From contig NZ_CAJQUM010000001.1 in NCBI RefSeq assembly GCF_907163265.1, positions 1,984,001 through 2,048,000 on the forward strand: a stretch of 64,000 bases of DNA. The letters are read 5' to 3'. Positions 1 through 8,747 of the stretch are shown here, piece after piece; position 1 is the first letter of the stretch; each line of letters starts with the position of its first letter. The translations under genes and the position numbers were made by a program. The stretch comes from Georgfuchsia toluolica (GTDB taxonomy: Bacteria > Pseudomonadota > Gammaproteobacteria > Burkholderiales > Rhodocyclaceae). Below the pieces are notes generated by a model. The model saw nothing but the letters and a program-made list of their open reading frames with translations. It did not search any database and was not told the origin of the DNA.

Positions 1-881
1 GGCATAGGCATACAGTGCTGGCCGAAGCCATCGCCGGCGGCTTTGAAGAACGCGGGCCGGAATGGCAACTCGAACTGGAAATCGGCAGCGCGACCGGGGC
101 GCCAAAGAGGCTGCTGGTGCGCGGCTCGGTGCTGCCCTTTGCTGCCGGCTATGTAGTGGTGTTCGACGACATATCAGACCTGATTGTGGCACAGCGTTCC
201 GCCGCATGGGGCGAGGTGGCGCGGCGGCTGGCGCATGAAATCAAGAATCCGCTGACGCCCATCCAGCTTTCAGCAGAGCGTCTGCAGTTCAAGCTTGCCG
301 GCTTTCTCAATGCCGAGAATCGTGAAATGCTGGAGCGTTCGACGCAAACCATCGTCAGCCAGGTGCAGGCGATGAAGAACATGGTCAACGACTTTCGTGA
401 CTACGCGAGGATGCCGTCGCCGGAGTTGTCCGTTCTCGATCTGAATGCCTTGGTTGATGAAGTACTCCGTTTGTACGAAGGCAGCCATGCGCAACCGGTA
501 TTCCATCCAGACCCGCACTTGCCGATGATTACCGCCGACGGCAACCAGATGCGCCAGGTGCTGCACAACCTGCTGCGCAATGCACAGGATGCCCTGGGCA
601 ATTTGGATGCTCCATGCATCGACATACAAACCGGGCGAGCGGGACAATATGCAATGCTCAAGGTATCCGACAACGGAGGCGGTTTTGCGCCTCAGACATT
701 GGCGCGAGCATTTGAGCCCTACGTTACGACCAAACCGCGCGGTACCGGACTGGGGCTTGCAATCGTCAAGAAAATCATCGACGAGCACAAGGGCGAAATT
801 CGTCTCGCCAATCGCGCTTCGGGAGGAGCGGAAATCGTCATCAAATTGCCGCTGGCGGAATCAGCGGTGGCAGCAACATAA
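1..881 (+). CDS. ntrY: Nitrogen-regulation sensor histidine kinase NtrY, C-terminal part
   Basis: The reading frame is open to the window edge, so the membrane and HAMP parts lie outside. What remains is the end of a PAS-like region (to about residue 60, counted from the GTG at 15), then a HisKA dimerisation domain and an HATPase_c domain. The H-box reads GEVARRLAHEIKNPLTP with the phospho-accepting histidine at residue 74. The N-box (LHNLLRNAQDAL), G1 (DNGGGF) and G2 (GTGLGLAIVKKI) boxes are intact, so the kinase core looks active. The response regulator ntrX follows after a 236-bp gap that contains a dispersed repeat. NtrY-family kinases respond to nitrogen or redox state; the input here cannot be judged because the sensor part is missing. 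Confidence 0.9.
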   Translation, partial: HRHTVLAEAIAGGFEERGPEWQLELEIGSATGAPKRLLVRGSVLPFAAGYVVVFDDISDLIVAQRSAAWGEVARRLAHEIKNPLTPIQLSAERLQFKLAGFLNAENREMLERSTQTIVSQVQAMKNMVNDFRDYARMPSPELSVLDLNALVDEVLRLYEGSHAQPVFHPDPHLPMITADGNQMRQVLHNLLRNAQDALGNLDAPCIDIQTGRAGQYAMLKVSDNGGGFAPQTLARAFEPYVTTKPRGTGLGLAIVKKIIDEHKGEIRLANRASGGAEIVIKLPLAESAVAAT

Positions 882-907
882 CGCGCATGGTCGCCAGCGC
901 CACCTAT

Positions 908-1106
908 GAGGATGAAAATGCGCAAAGATAAATTGAACGCCCCCCACCCCCATGCCTGCTCCATGGCTCGCTTTGCACAGCTCGCCCGTCTCGGCGGCGC
1001 AAAGCGGTGCTTTGCGAATTCCCGCCTCAACCCCCGGGGTGGGGCTACTGATCAGCTCGCTGCGCTCGATATCACAAGGTGCTCCGTCGCTGCTTTTTAC
1101 GTTAAA
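908..1106. repeat. Dispersed intergenic repeat R1, copy 1 (between ntrY and ntrX)
   Basis: This segment aligns with 52417-52535. Both begin GAGGATGAAAATGCGCAAA, continue with a near-identical A-rich then C-rich stretch, and end with CTCGATATCACAAGG and CCGTCGCTGCTTTTT. This copy holds about 80 extra bases in the middle (roughly 950-1028), including inverted GCTTTGC/GCAAAGC words. It fills almost the whole gap between two genes normally transcribed together. No convincing ORF is present. Confidence 0.7.
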
Positions 1107-1117
1107 GGATTGGGTTT

Positions 1118-2353
1118 ATGGCACAAATACTGGTAGTGGATGACGAGGTTGGCATACGCGAACTGCTTTCGGAAATATTGCGTGACGAAGGGCATGATGT
1201 GACGCAGGCCGAAAGCGCGGCCGTAGCTCGCACCGCGCGCGAAATGGCGCGACCCGATCTGGTACTGCTCGACATCTGGATGCCGGATACGGATGGCATA
1301 ACGCTGCTCAAGGAATGGGCCGCGAACGGCAAGCTCAACATGCCGATCATCATGATGTCGGGACACGCCACCATCGAGACCGCCGTGGAAGCCACCAAGA
1401 TCGGCGCGCTGGACTTTTTGGAGAAGCCGATCGGCATGCAGAAACTGCTTGCCGCCGTAAAGCGGGCGCTCGATCACGGCAAGCGCCCGACCTACAATGA
1501 ATTGTCGCTGGCCGCATTTCCGCGTTCTTCGGTGCTCAAGGAGTTGAAGAAGCGGCTGGAGCAACTGAGCGCCGTCAATCGCAGCGTCCTGTTACGTTCA
1601 TCGCCAGGCGGCATCATCGAACTGGCGGCAAGGACCTTGCAGGCTTCGGGCAGGCCCTGGCTGGATTTGTCTTCGGATACCCATCCACTCTCGCTGGAAG
1701 ATCTCAAGTCGGCGAGTGGCGGCGTAATCTATGCCGAAGAACTGGGGCGTCTTGTTCGCCTGCAGCATAAGAACCTGCTCTTCGTCGCGGAACGCCTGGA
1801 AAGGTTCAACCTGCGCCTCGTCGCCGGCACCGATCTTGATCCGCCTGCGCTCGCCGCGCAGGGATGGGATGAGGGAATTCTGGGCCGCACCTTCAGCGCC
1901 CGTATCGGCGTACCCACGCTCTCCGAATTGCGTGATGAAATTCCCGATATTGCCGCCCAATTATTGACACGACTGGTCGAAACGGGAGAAACGCCCCTGC
2001 GCCGCTTGTCCACCGCGGCGCAAAACATCCTGCGCCAGCATGACTGGCCCGGCGGTTATGCCGAACTCAAGGCAGCAATCAAGTCGCTCGCCATCGCGGC
2101 GCTGGAAGAGGAGATCAACGGTGACGAGGTACAGCAACTGGTGTCCCCCGGCAACCAGAACCCTGGCGTTTCGCTGGGCTTGGCGCTCGACGTCATGAGC
2201 CGGCCGCTACGCGAAGCGCGTGAGGTTTTCGAACGCATGTATTTCGAGTTCCATCTTGCCAAGGATGGCGGCAACATGACGCGGCTGGCGGAAAAGACCG
2301 GCCTCGAACGCACCCATCTCTACCGCAAGCTCAAGGATTTGGGGCTAAGGTAG
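1118..2353 (+). CDS. ntrX: NtrX-like response regulator with degenerate AAA+ domain
   Basis: A 411-residue partner of NtrY. Residues 1-120 form a receiver domain with acidic pocket DDE at 8-10, phospho-acceptor Asp52 (LLDIWMPDTDG) and Lys103. The middle (about 140-330) has the size and end-motifs of a sigma54-activator AAA+ domain (HDWPGGYAELK near its end), but the Walker A position reads SSPGGIIE instead of GxxxxGK and no GAFTGA loop is visible. It therefore probably cannot hydrolyse ATP or remodel sigma54 polymerase. The C-terminus is a Fis-type helix-turn-helix (MTRLAEKTGLERTHLYRKL). ATG at 1118 follows an AAAGGA ribosome site. It likely binds DNA as a conventional regulator. Confidence 0.88.
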   Translation: MAQILVVDDEVGIRELLSEILRDEGHDVTQAESAAVARTAREMARPDLVLLDIWMPDTDGITLLKEWAANGKLNMPIIMMSGHATIETAVEATKIGALDFLEKPIGMQKLLAAVKRALDHGKRPTYNELSLAAFPRSSVLKELKKRLEQLSAVNRSVLLRSSPGGIIELAARTLQASGRPWLDLSSDTHPLSLEDLKSASGGVIYAEELGRLVRLQHKNLLFVAERLERFNLRLVAGTDLDPPALAAQGWDEGILGRTFSARIGVPTLSELRDEIPDIAAQLLTRLVETGETPLRRLSTAAQNILRQHDWPGGYAELKAAIKSLAIAALEEEINGDEVQQLVSPGNQNPGVSLGLALDVMSRPLREAREVFERMYFEFHLAKDGGNMTRLAEKTGLERTHLYRKLKDLGLR

Positions 2354-2389
2354 TAAAATCTCCGTTTTGCCTTTATCCGGTTCAGCACC

Positions 2390-3460
2390 ATGGCCATCAG
2401 TCCAAAAAACAACTTTTTTCTGCGTGCATTGCTGCGTGAGCCGGTTCCTTACACTCCGGTCTGGCTGATGCGGCAGGCAGGACGCTATCTGCCCGAATAT
2501 TGCGAAACGCGCAAACGCGCCGGCAGCTTTCTCAATCTGTGCAAGAACCCGTCGCTTGCCTGCGAAGTTACCCTGCAACCGCTTGCACGCTACAAACTCG
2601 ACGCTGCGATCCTGTTTTCAGATATTTTGACTGTTCCCGACGCCATGGGCCTGGGCCTCGGTTTTCAGGAAGGTGAAGGACCGCGTTTCGAGCGGCCCTT
2701 GCGCAGTGAATGGGAAATCCGCGATCTGACCGCGCCTGATCCTTGGGATCACTTGCGCTATGTCATGGATGCCGTTGTCGAGATTCGTCGCGCACTGAAC
2801 AATTCCGTGCCGCTGATCGGCTTTTCCGGCAGCCCCTTCACGCTTGCCTGCTACATGGTCGAAGGTGGCGGATCGAGCGATTTCCGCACCCTCAAGACCA
2901 TGCTTTACGACCGCCCGGATTTGCTGCACCGCATTCTGGACGTCAATGCTCGCGCCGTAACGCAGTACCTCAACGCACAAATCGAATCCGGCGCACAGGC
3001 CGTCATGGTGTTCGACACCTGGGGGGGCGCATTATCCGATCGCGCCTATCGCGAATTTTCCCTGGCTTACCTGCAACAGGTCATCTCCGGCCTGCATCGA
3101 AGCCACGGGGGTGAGCGCATACCCTCCATTGTTTTCACCAAGGGCGGCGGACAGTGGCTGGAAGCCATTGCCGATATCGGCTGCGATGCGGTCGGCCTCG
3201 ACTGGACCACCGATATCGGTGGCGCCCGCAAACGCATAGGAGGCAAAGTTGCCCTGCAGGGCAACATGGATCCGATGGTCTTGTTTGCCACGCCGGAAGC
3301 TGTTGCCGCGGAAGCGCGCAAAGTCGTTGATGCTTACGGCATCGGGCCGGGGCATGTGTTCAATTTGGGGCATGGCATCAATCAATACACCCCGCCTGAT
3401 AACGTGTCGGTTCTGGTCGATACCGTGCACGAATACAGCCGCCAGCAGTTGAAGCCATAG
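2390..3460 (+). CDS. hemE: Uroporphyrinogen decarboxylase
   Basis: A 356-residue cytoplasmic enzyme that decarboxylates the four acetate side chains of uroporphyrinogen III to give coproporphyrinogen III in haem biosynthesis. The N-terminal signature [10 protein letters not shown], the [12 protein letters not shown] segment with its catalytic Asp, the [19 protein letters not shown] loop and the C-terminal [15 protein letters not shown] are all present, and the length is that of the family. It starts 36 bp after ntrX and reads the same way, so it may be co-transcribed with it. Haem supply fits the multihaem cytochromes further right. Confidence 0.97.
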   Translation: MAISPKNNFFLRALLREPVPYTPVWLMRQAGRYLPEYCETRKRAGSFLNLCKNPSLACEVTLQPLARYKLDAAILFSDILTVPDAMGLGLGFQEGEGPRFERPLRSEWEIRDLTAPDPWDHLRYVMDAVVEIRRALNNSVPLIGFSGSPFTLACYMVEGGGSSDFRTLKTMLYDRPDLLHRILDVNARAVTQYLNAQIESGAQAVMVFDTWGGALSDRAYREFSLAYLQQVISGLHRSHGGERIPSIVFTKGGGQWLEAIADIGCDAVGLDWTTDIGGARKRIGGKVALQGNMDPMVLFATPEAVAAEARKVVDAYGIGPGHVFNLGHGINQYTPPDNVSVLVDTVHEYSRQQLKP

Positions 3461-3792
3461 GACATGGGCAAGTAGCACTTACACTTGCCATGAGATGCCT
3501 AAACCCTTGAATGTTCGATTTATACACAGAATTGAGGCACTCTTCAGGCCCAATACGATGCAACCATGGCCGACAGCGAAAAAAAAATGCAACATATTGA
3601 TTAGCATATAATAATTATAGAATATTGCAGGTTTTACGGTCACGGCGCAAATCAGAAGACAGATTTTGGCCGGAAGTCGAGAACTGATATTCACAAACTT
3701 ATCCACAGCGCAGTAAAACCCAATCCAGGCAGGGTGTTAGAGTCGCAATGAAAAGTGGAGTCGAGATTGCCGCGACAACTTGATGAAATGGC
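3461..3792. other. Intergenic region hemE-priA with a single DnaA-box match
   Basis: No gene is supported in these 332 bases. The middle (about 3590-3640) is AT-rich. A perfect DnaA-box word TTATCCACA lies at 3699-3707. Only one copy was found, with no accompanying dnaA/dnaN/gidA genes, so this is not called an origin. It may be a chance match or a site tied to the priA promoter. Confidence 0.4.
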
Positions 3793-5778
3793 ATGAGCAT
3801 TGTTCAGGTGGCACTGGACGTGCCCTTGCCGCGTCTCTTCGATTACCTCCTGGATATTGGCGCCGCCCCCGAAATCGGTCGCTGCGTCAGCGTGCCCTTT
3901 GGCAGTGGACAGAAAATCGGACTGATCCTCGGGATCACCCGGAGCAGCGATCAGCCCTCTGAAAAACTCAAACAGGTTAGCCAGGTTCTTGATAATTTTC
4001 CCTTGTTGCCAAAAGACTGGCTGGCACTTTGCGAATTCTGCGCACGCTATTACCAGCATCCTTTGGGCGAGGTGGTGCATTTCGCCCTGCCGCCGTTGCT
4101 GCGCCGGGGCAAGTTGCCAAGGGCAGTAAAAGACAAACGAACAACCATCGAGACGGCTTCACCAAAGCCGCGCCTGTTGCCTGAGCAACAAGCGGCAGTC
4201 GATGCCATTATCGCCGCGCGCGGCTTTGAAACCTTTCTCTTGCATGGCATCACCGGCAGCGGCAAGACCGAAGTCTATCTGCATGCCATCGATGCCCTGT
4301 TGCAGGCCGGCAAGCAGGCGCTGATGCTGGTGCCGGAAATCGCACTCACGCCACAACTGGAGCAACGCGTTGCGGCGCGTTTCCCCTCTGCGCGCATCGT
4401 TTCCGCGCACAGCGGTGTTGCCAATGCCGCACGTTCGCGCGCTTTCCTCGATGCGCTTGAAGGCCGCGCCGACATCGTGCTCGGCACCCGTCTCGCCGTC
4501 TTCATGCCGCTGCCGCGGCTGGGACTGATCGTGATCGACGAAGAGCACGACGGCTCCTTCAAGCAGCAGGAAGGCCTGCGCTATTCGGCGCGCGATGTCG
4601 CCATATTCCGCGCCAAGCAAATGAACGTGCCCATCGTCCTGGGTTCCGCGACACCTGCGCTGGAAACTTTCCACCACGCGCGCAGCGGACGCTATCGATT
4701 ACTCGAACTGTCGCAGCGGGCGGTTGCCGAATCATTGCCGACAGTCAGCACCATCGACACGCGGCGCGAGAAATTGCAAGGCGGCATGAGCCAGGCGCTG
4801 CTCAACGCAATTCGCACACGGCTGGAACGCCACGAGCAAAGCCTGATATTCCTCAATCGGCGCGGCTATGCGCCGGTGCTGGCCTGCCCCGCCTGCGGCT
4901 GGATTTCGCATTGCCGCCGTTGCGCCGCCAACCTCGTACTGCATCTCGTCGACAAACGCCTGCGCTGCCATCACTGCGGCATTGAAGCCGGCATACCGCA
5001 TCACTGTCCCGATTGCGGCAACCTCGATATTCATCCTTTTGGACGCGGCACGCAGCGTCTCGAACAGTCACTGGGTGAGCATTTCCCCACGGCGCGCATT
5101 CTGCGCGTCGATCGCGATTCAGCCGACAGCCCGAAAAAATGGCGCGCCCTGCTCGACACCATCCATGCCGGAGATGCCGAAATCATTGTCGGCACCCAGA
5201 TGCTGGCCAAGGGGCACGACTTTCCGAAGCTCACGCTGGTCGGTGTGGTGGGTGCCGATACAGCCTTGTTTGCGGCGGACTTTCGCGCCCCGGAACGTCT
5301 TTTCTCGCAACTCATGCAAGTCGGCGGCCGTAGCGGCCGCGCTGAACTCCATGGCCAAGTGCTGATCCAGACCGAGTATCCGGATCATCCGCTTTACCGC
5401 GCGCTCGCCGATCACGATTACGCGCGTTTCGCGGCGGCACAACTCAAGGAACGGGAGCAGGCCGGCTTCCCTCCCTTCACGCACCAGGCCATGCTGCGCG
5501 CCGATGCACCCGCCATGGCGCAGTCAATTGCCTTTCTCGAACAGGCACGCAGCGTGGCAAATGAGAAGGCAAATACAGCCCCGGCCATCAACATCTATGA
5601 CCCGGTGCCAATGCGGCTGTCACGGCTGGCAAACCGCGAGCGCGCGCAGTTACTGGTGGAGTCACCCAATCGTCCGCTGCTGCAAAATTTTCTCGCGGCC
5701 TGGACGAGAACCATCCGCGTGCTCAAGACCCCACGCGATTTGCGCTGGCATGTCGATGTTGATCCGATGGAGTTTTAG
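3793..5778 (+). CDS. priA: Primosomal replication restart helicase PriA
   Basis: A 661-residue DExH helicase that reloads the replisome at stalled forks. An N-terminal DNA-binding region is followed by Walker A (HGITGSGKTE, residues 151-160), the DEEH box (VIDEEHDGSFKQ), and a zinc-binding insert with four CxxC pairs (CPACGW, CRRC, CHHCG, CPDCG). Later come the helicase C motifs GTQMLAKGHDFP and QVGGRSGR. The Cys pairs are complete, so both zinc sites should form. It is somewhat shorter than the roughly 730 residues of E. coli PriA, mainly at the N-terminus. The ATG at 3793 gives the expected MSIVQVALDVPLPRLFDY start. Confidence 0.96.
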   Translation: MSIVQVALDVPLPRLFDYLLDIGAAPEIGRCVSVPFGSGQKIGLILGITRSSDQPSEKLKQVSQVLDNFPLLPKDWLALCEFCARYYQHPLGEVVHFALPPLLRRGKLPRAVKDKRTTIETASPKPRLLPEQQAAVDAIIAARGFETFLLHGITGSGKTEVYLHAIDALLQAGKQALMLVPEIALTPQLEQRVAARFPSARIVSAHSGVANAARSRAFLDALEGRADIVLGTRLAVFMPLPRLGLIVIDEEHDGSFKQQEGLRYSARDVAIFRAKQMNVPIVLGSATPALETFHHARSGRYRLLELSQRAVAESLPTVSTIDTRREKLQGGMSQALLNAIRTRLERHEQSLIFLNRRGYAPVLACPACGWISHCRRCAANLVLHLVDKRLRCHHCGIEAGIPHHCPDCGNLDIHPFGRGTQRLEQSLGEHFPTARILRVDRDSADSPKKWRALLDTIHAGDAEIIVGTQMLAKGHDFPKLTLVGVVGADTALFAADFRAPERLFSQLMQVGGRSGRAELHGQVLIQTEYPDHPLYRALADHDYARFAAAQLKEREQAGFPPFTHQAMLRADAPAMAQSIAFLEQARSVANEKANTAPAINIYDPVPMRLSRLANRERAQLLVESPNRPLLQNFLAAWTRTIRVLKTPRDLRWHVDVDPMEF

Positions 5779-5803
5779 CCTTGGAAAAAGTCAGAGGCTT
5801 TTG

Positions 5804-5903
5804 GCCACAGAGTTCACAGAGAAAACCTCTTTGAACAATTAGCCCTTCAAGGGCGCGCCAGGATGGTTTTGCCTTTCTCTGTGCTCTCTGTGCCCTCTGT
5901 GGC
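5804..5903. repeat. CACAGAG-unit stem-loop repeat, copy A1
   Basis: Left arm GCCACAGAGTTCACAGAGAAA (5804-5824) and right arm at 5874-5903, carrying three CTCTGTG-type units and ending CTCTGTGGC, are inverted and can form a long hairpin around a loop of about 50 bases. The right arm touches the lnt stop codon, so the element lies in the 3' region between the convergent priA and lnt genes. Related copies are at 8641, 11926 and 45883. Confidence 0.75.
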
Positions 5904-7357
5904 TACTGCTTTTTGGTTTTGGTATTTTTGTGCAGCAACGCCGGTACCAGGGCCAACACCGCCAGCAGTAATGCGCCGCCGTTGCCGATGCGAACATAGG
6001 GCGTTGCACCGCTGTAGCCCTGCACAGTGACCGTCAACACGCCCTCGGCAAACGCCGGCAACACCGCACTGACGCTGCCATCAGGTTCGATCGCCGCCGT
6101 CATGCCGGTATTGGTGGCACGCAGCATCGGCCGCCCGGTTTCGATGGCGCGCATGCGTGCGATTTGCAAATGCTGCGGTTGCGCCAGCGAATGGCCGAAC
6201 CATGCCGTATTCGAAAGATTGACCAGCAGCGTCGCTTCCGGCAACTGGCGAATGATTTCCTCGCCAAACAAATCTTCATAACAGATGTTCATGGCCACTT
6301 TGAGATTCGCAATCTCGATCGGTTTCTGCTGCTTCGCCCCGGCGCCGAAGTCGCTCATCGGAATTCGCACCCAGTCGAAGAACCACGCAAAACCCGGCGG
6401 CACATATTCGCCAAATGGAACCAAATGCGACTTGGCATAGCTGCCGTGCGAACCATGGCGATCGAGTACCAGCGCGGCATTGGCATAACCGTCATTGCCG
6501 GTGCGCACCGCCGCGCCGAGCAATAATTCGCGATCTCCCGCCAGTTCGCGCAGGTAGCCGTGCGGGATCTGGTCGAACAGCAGGGGGATCGCCGTTTCCG
6601 GCAGCACAACAAGTTGCGCCAAATGTTCGCGCGCAAGACGGCGATAGGTGTCGAAAGAGAGATTGAGGCGTGCGGGATCCCATTTGAGGCTCTGTGGAAT
6701 GTTGCCCTGAAGCAGGCTTACGCTCACCGGCTCGCCCGTTGCCGTGGTCCATGACACATGCTTGAGCGCGACGCCGGCGGCAAGCAGCACCAGCAGCAGG
6801 ACGAGGGATCGCAGGCGCCACCAGCCAAAAGCGAGCAGCGCCGCCATCAGCGCCAGCACGAAGCCGACACCATAGCTGCCGAACAATGGTGCGAAGCCGG
6901 CGAGCGGGCTCGGGCCAACCTGCGAATAGCCCAGCGACAACCAGGGGAAGCCGGTCAGCAGCCAGCCGCGCAGCCATTCGCCCAGCATCCATGAACTTGC
7001 CACCAGCAATGTGTCACGCCATGCAGAGCCCACTGCAAGGCGCTTGAAAGCGTAACCCGCCAGTGCCGGGAACAGCGCCAACCAGACGCAGAACAGCAGC
7101 GCCGCTGTGGCGGCCAGCGGCAAAGCCATGCCGCCAACATCATGCAGGCTGACATAAACCCAGGAAACGCCGGTCAGAAAGAATCCCAATCCCCAGGCGA
7201 AGCCGATCAGCGCCGCATAGCGTGGCGTTTGCGCACCGCGCCAGAGCAGGAACAGCAGCGCCAGCGTGACGAAGGGCAACGGGAAAATCCCGAAGGGTGC
7301 GAAACCGGCCACCGTCGCCGCACCCAACAGCAGTGCGGCAAGCAATGACTTCTTCAT
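5903..7357 (-). CDS. lnt: Apolipoprotein N-acyltransferase
   Basis: A 484-residue inner-membrane enzyme that adds the third acyl chain to the N-terminal cysteine of lipoproteins. The first 200 or so residues contain several hydrophobic segments; the rest is the periplasmic nitrilase-like domain. The catalytic triad positions are visible: Glu in VVLPETAIPLL, Lys in YAKSHLVPFGEYVPP and Cys in NICYEDLFGEEI. A final hydrophobic segment precedes a short basic tail. It is last in the purU-miaB-phoH-ybeY-corC-lnt chain, overlapping corC by 4 bp, which indicates translational coupling. Confidence 0.96.
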   Translation of the reverse strand: MKKSLLAALLLGAATVAGFAPFGIFPLPFVTLALLFLLWRGAQTPRYAALIGFAWGLGFFLTGVSWVYVSLHDVGGMALPLAATAALLFCVWLALFPALAGYAFKRLAVGSAWRDTLLVASSWMLGEWLRGWLLTGFPWLSLGYSQVGPSPLAGFAPLFGSYGVGFVLALMAALLAFGWWRLRSLVLLLVLLAAGVALKHVSWTTATGEPVSVSLLQGNIPQSLKWDPARLNLSFDTYRRLAREHLAQLVVLPETAIPLLFDQIPHGYLRELAGDRELLLGAAVRTGNDGYANAALVLDRHGSHGSYAKSHLVPFGEYVPPGFAWFFDWVRIPMSDFGAGAKQQKPIEIANLKVAMNICYEDLFGEEIIRQLPEATLLVNLSNTAWFGHSLAQPQHLQIARMRAIETGRPMLRATNTGMTAAIEPDGSVSAVLPAFAEGVLTVTVQGYSGATPYVRIGNGGALLLAVLALVPALLHKNTKTKKQ

Positions 7358-8214
7358 TGTTCTGCTTCGAGCGGCAGGGCGCGCTGGCGATCCACCAGCA
7401 GGGCATGCACGCGGCGGCTGTCGGCGCGTAACACCTGGATGCGCAGATCGCCGATGGTCAGTACCTCATTGCGCTTGGGCAGCCGGCCCAGATGATGAAT
7501 CACCATGCCGCCCACGGTATCGAAGTCATCATTGGGGAAGCTCGTGGCGAAGGCCTCATTGAAATCGCCGATCTCGGTCGTAGCCTTGACGCGAAAGCGC
7601 CCGGTGTTGTCGCGCACGATGTTGTCGACGGCTTCGTCGAAATCATACTCGTCCTCGATGTCACCGACGATCTGTTCCAGCACGTCCTCGATCGTAACCA
7701 GGCCGGCAACGCCGCCGTATTCGTCGACGACGATGGCCATGTGGTTGCGGCTGGCGCGGAACTCGCGCAACAGCACGTTGAGACGTTTGCTTTCCGGCAC
7801 GAACACTACCGGACGCAGGCTGTCGCGCAGATCGAATTCCTTGCCGGCATAGAAGCGCAGCAAATCCTTGGCGAGCAGAATGCCGATTACATCGTCCTTG
7901 TGTTCACCAATCACCGGGAAGCGCGAGTGCGAGGTTTCAATTGCGAATTCGGTGATCTTCTCAACGGCAAGGTCAATGCTGACCACCTCCATTTGCGATC
8001 GCGGCACCATAATGTCGCGCACCTGCATGTCGGAAACCTGCATGGCGCCTTCAATGATCGACAGCGCATCGGCGTCGAGCAGTTTGTGCTCGAAGGCGCC
8101 GCGCAGTACGGCGAGCAGTTCCTCGCGATCCTCGGGTTCATGCATCAGGAGCGCGGTCAGGCGTTCCAGCAACTTGTGGTGGAATTTGGGAGATTTACTC
8201 GGCGAAGGATCCAT
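7354..8214 (-). CDS. corC: CorC/HlyC-family CBS-domain protein (magnesium/cobalt efflux-associated)
   Basis: A 286-residue soluble protein with two CBS domains (about residues 55-185; signature VRDIMVPRSQM) and a C-terminal CorC_HlyC transporter-associated domain (FDTVGGMVIHHLGRLPKRNE). The frame stays open to 8409 but reads through ybeY sequence upstream. The ATG at 8212-8214 gives a family-like N-terminus (MDPSPSKSPKF), so I chose it. It starts 3 bp after the ybeY stop and overlaps lnt by 4 bp. CorC is linked to Mg/Co homeostasis, but its exact biochemical role in this operon is unsettled in the literature. Confidence 0.93.
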   Translation of the reverse strand: MDPSPSKSPKFHHKLLERLTALLMHEPEDREELLAVLRGAFEHKLLDADALSIIEGAMQVSDMQVRDIMVPRSQMEVVSIDLAVEKITEFAIETSHSRFPVIGEHKDDVIGILLAKDLLRFYAGKEFDLRDSLRPVVFVPESKRLNVLLREFRASRNHMAIVVDEYGGVAGLVTIEDVLEQIVGDIEDEYDFDEAVDNIVRDNTGRFRVKATTEIGDFNEAFATSFPNDDFDTVGGMVIHHLGRLPKRNEVLTIGDLRIQVLRADSRRVHALLVDRQRALPLEAEQ

Positions 8215-8216
8215 AT

Positions 8217-8630
8217 TCAGTAAGGGTCTGCAATTCCAAAGCGGACCAGGATTTCGCGCTCTTTTTCTTCCATGCGCTGCGCCTCCCGCTTGCCGGCTTC
8301 GTGGTCGTAACCTTGCAAGTGCAGCATACCATGCACGATCATGTGCGCGAAGTGCGCCGCGGCGGGCTTGTGTTGCTCGCGCGCTTCGCGCAGCACCACC
8401 GGCACGCATAGCACCAGGTCGCCGACAACGGGATCCGTTTCATAGGGAAAGGACAACACATTGGTCGCATAGTCCCTGCCGCGAAATTCGCAGTTTAATT
8501 TTCGGCCTTCATTCGTATCGACAAAGCGGACAGTAACTTGGGCCGAGGTATCGGCCGCAGCCTTTGCCCAGCGTCGTATCTGCGGACGCGATGGTAGCAA
8601 GGCAGTGTGACAGCCAAATTGCACAGTCAA
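8217..8630 (-). CDS. ybeY: Endoribonuclease YbeY (rRNA maturation factor)
   Basis: A zinc metalloprotein for 16S rRNA 3' maturation and ribosome quality control. The defining motif HGMLHLQGYDH supplies the three zinc-binding histidines, and RGRDYATNVLSFPYE is the conserved central stretch. The longest frame starts with an ATG at 8687, but its first 17 or so residues are encoded by the neighbouring CACAGAG repeat and look nothing like the family. A TTG at 8628-8630 (or a GTG at 8622-8624) gives the expected LTVQFG start and a 137-residue protein, near the family length. No strong ribosome site distinguishes them, so the start is uncertain. Confidence 0.9.
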   Translation of the reverse strand: MTVQFGCHTALLPSRPQIRRWAKAAADTSAQVTVRFVDTNEGRKLNCEFRGRDYATNVLSFPYETDPVVGDLVLCVPVVLREAREQHKPAAAHFAHMIVHGMLHLQGYDHEAGKREAQRMEEKEREILVRFGIADPY

Positions 8631-8640
8631 GGAAAAGCTC

Positions 8641-8747
8641 TTAGCCACAGAGGACACAGAGATCACAGAGAAAAAGAGGGCAAACAAAGTCTGGATATTT
8701 GGGGCTTTTGGCCTTTCCTCTGTGCACTCTGTGACCTCTGTGGCTTA
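8641..8747. repeat. CACAGAG-unit stem-loop repeat, copy A2 (between phoH and ybeY)
   Basis: Left arm starts TTAGCCACAGAGGACACAG and holds three CACAGAG units 9 bp apart (8645-8670). Right arm (8713-8747) holds the inverted units and ends CCTCTGTGGCTTA, so the arms pair over about 30 bp. The right end contains the phoH stop codon (TAA, complement of 8745-8747), and the left arm runs into the frame upstream of ybeY. The element is thus inserted exactly at a gene junction inside an operon. Confidence 0.78.

Noticed and set aside
3699-3707. DnaA box as sign of a replication origin
   Set aside because: Only one TTATCCACA was found, with no cluster of boxes, no AT-rich unwinding element next to it and no dnaA/dnaN genes nearby.
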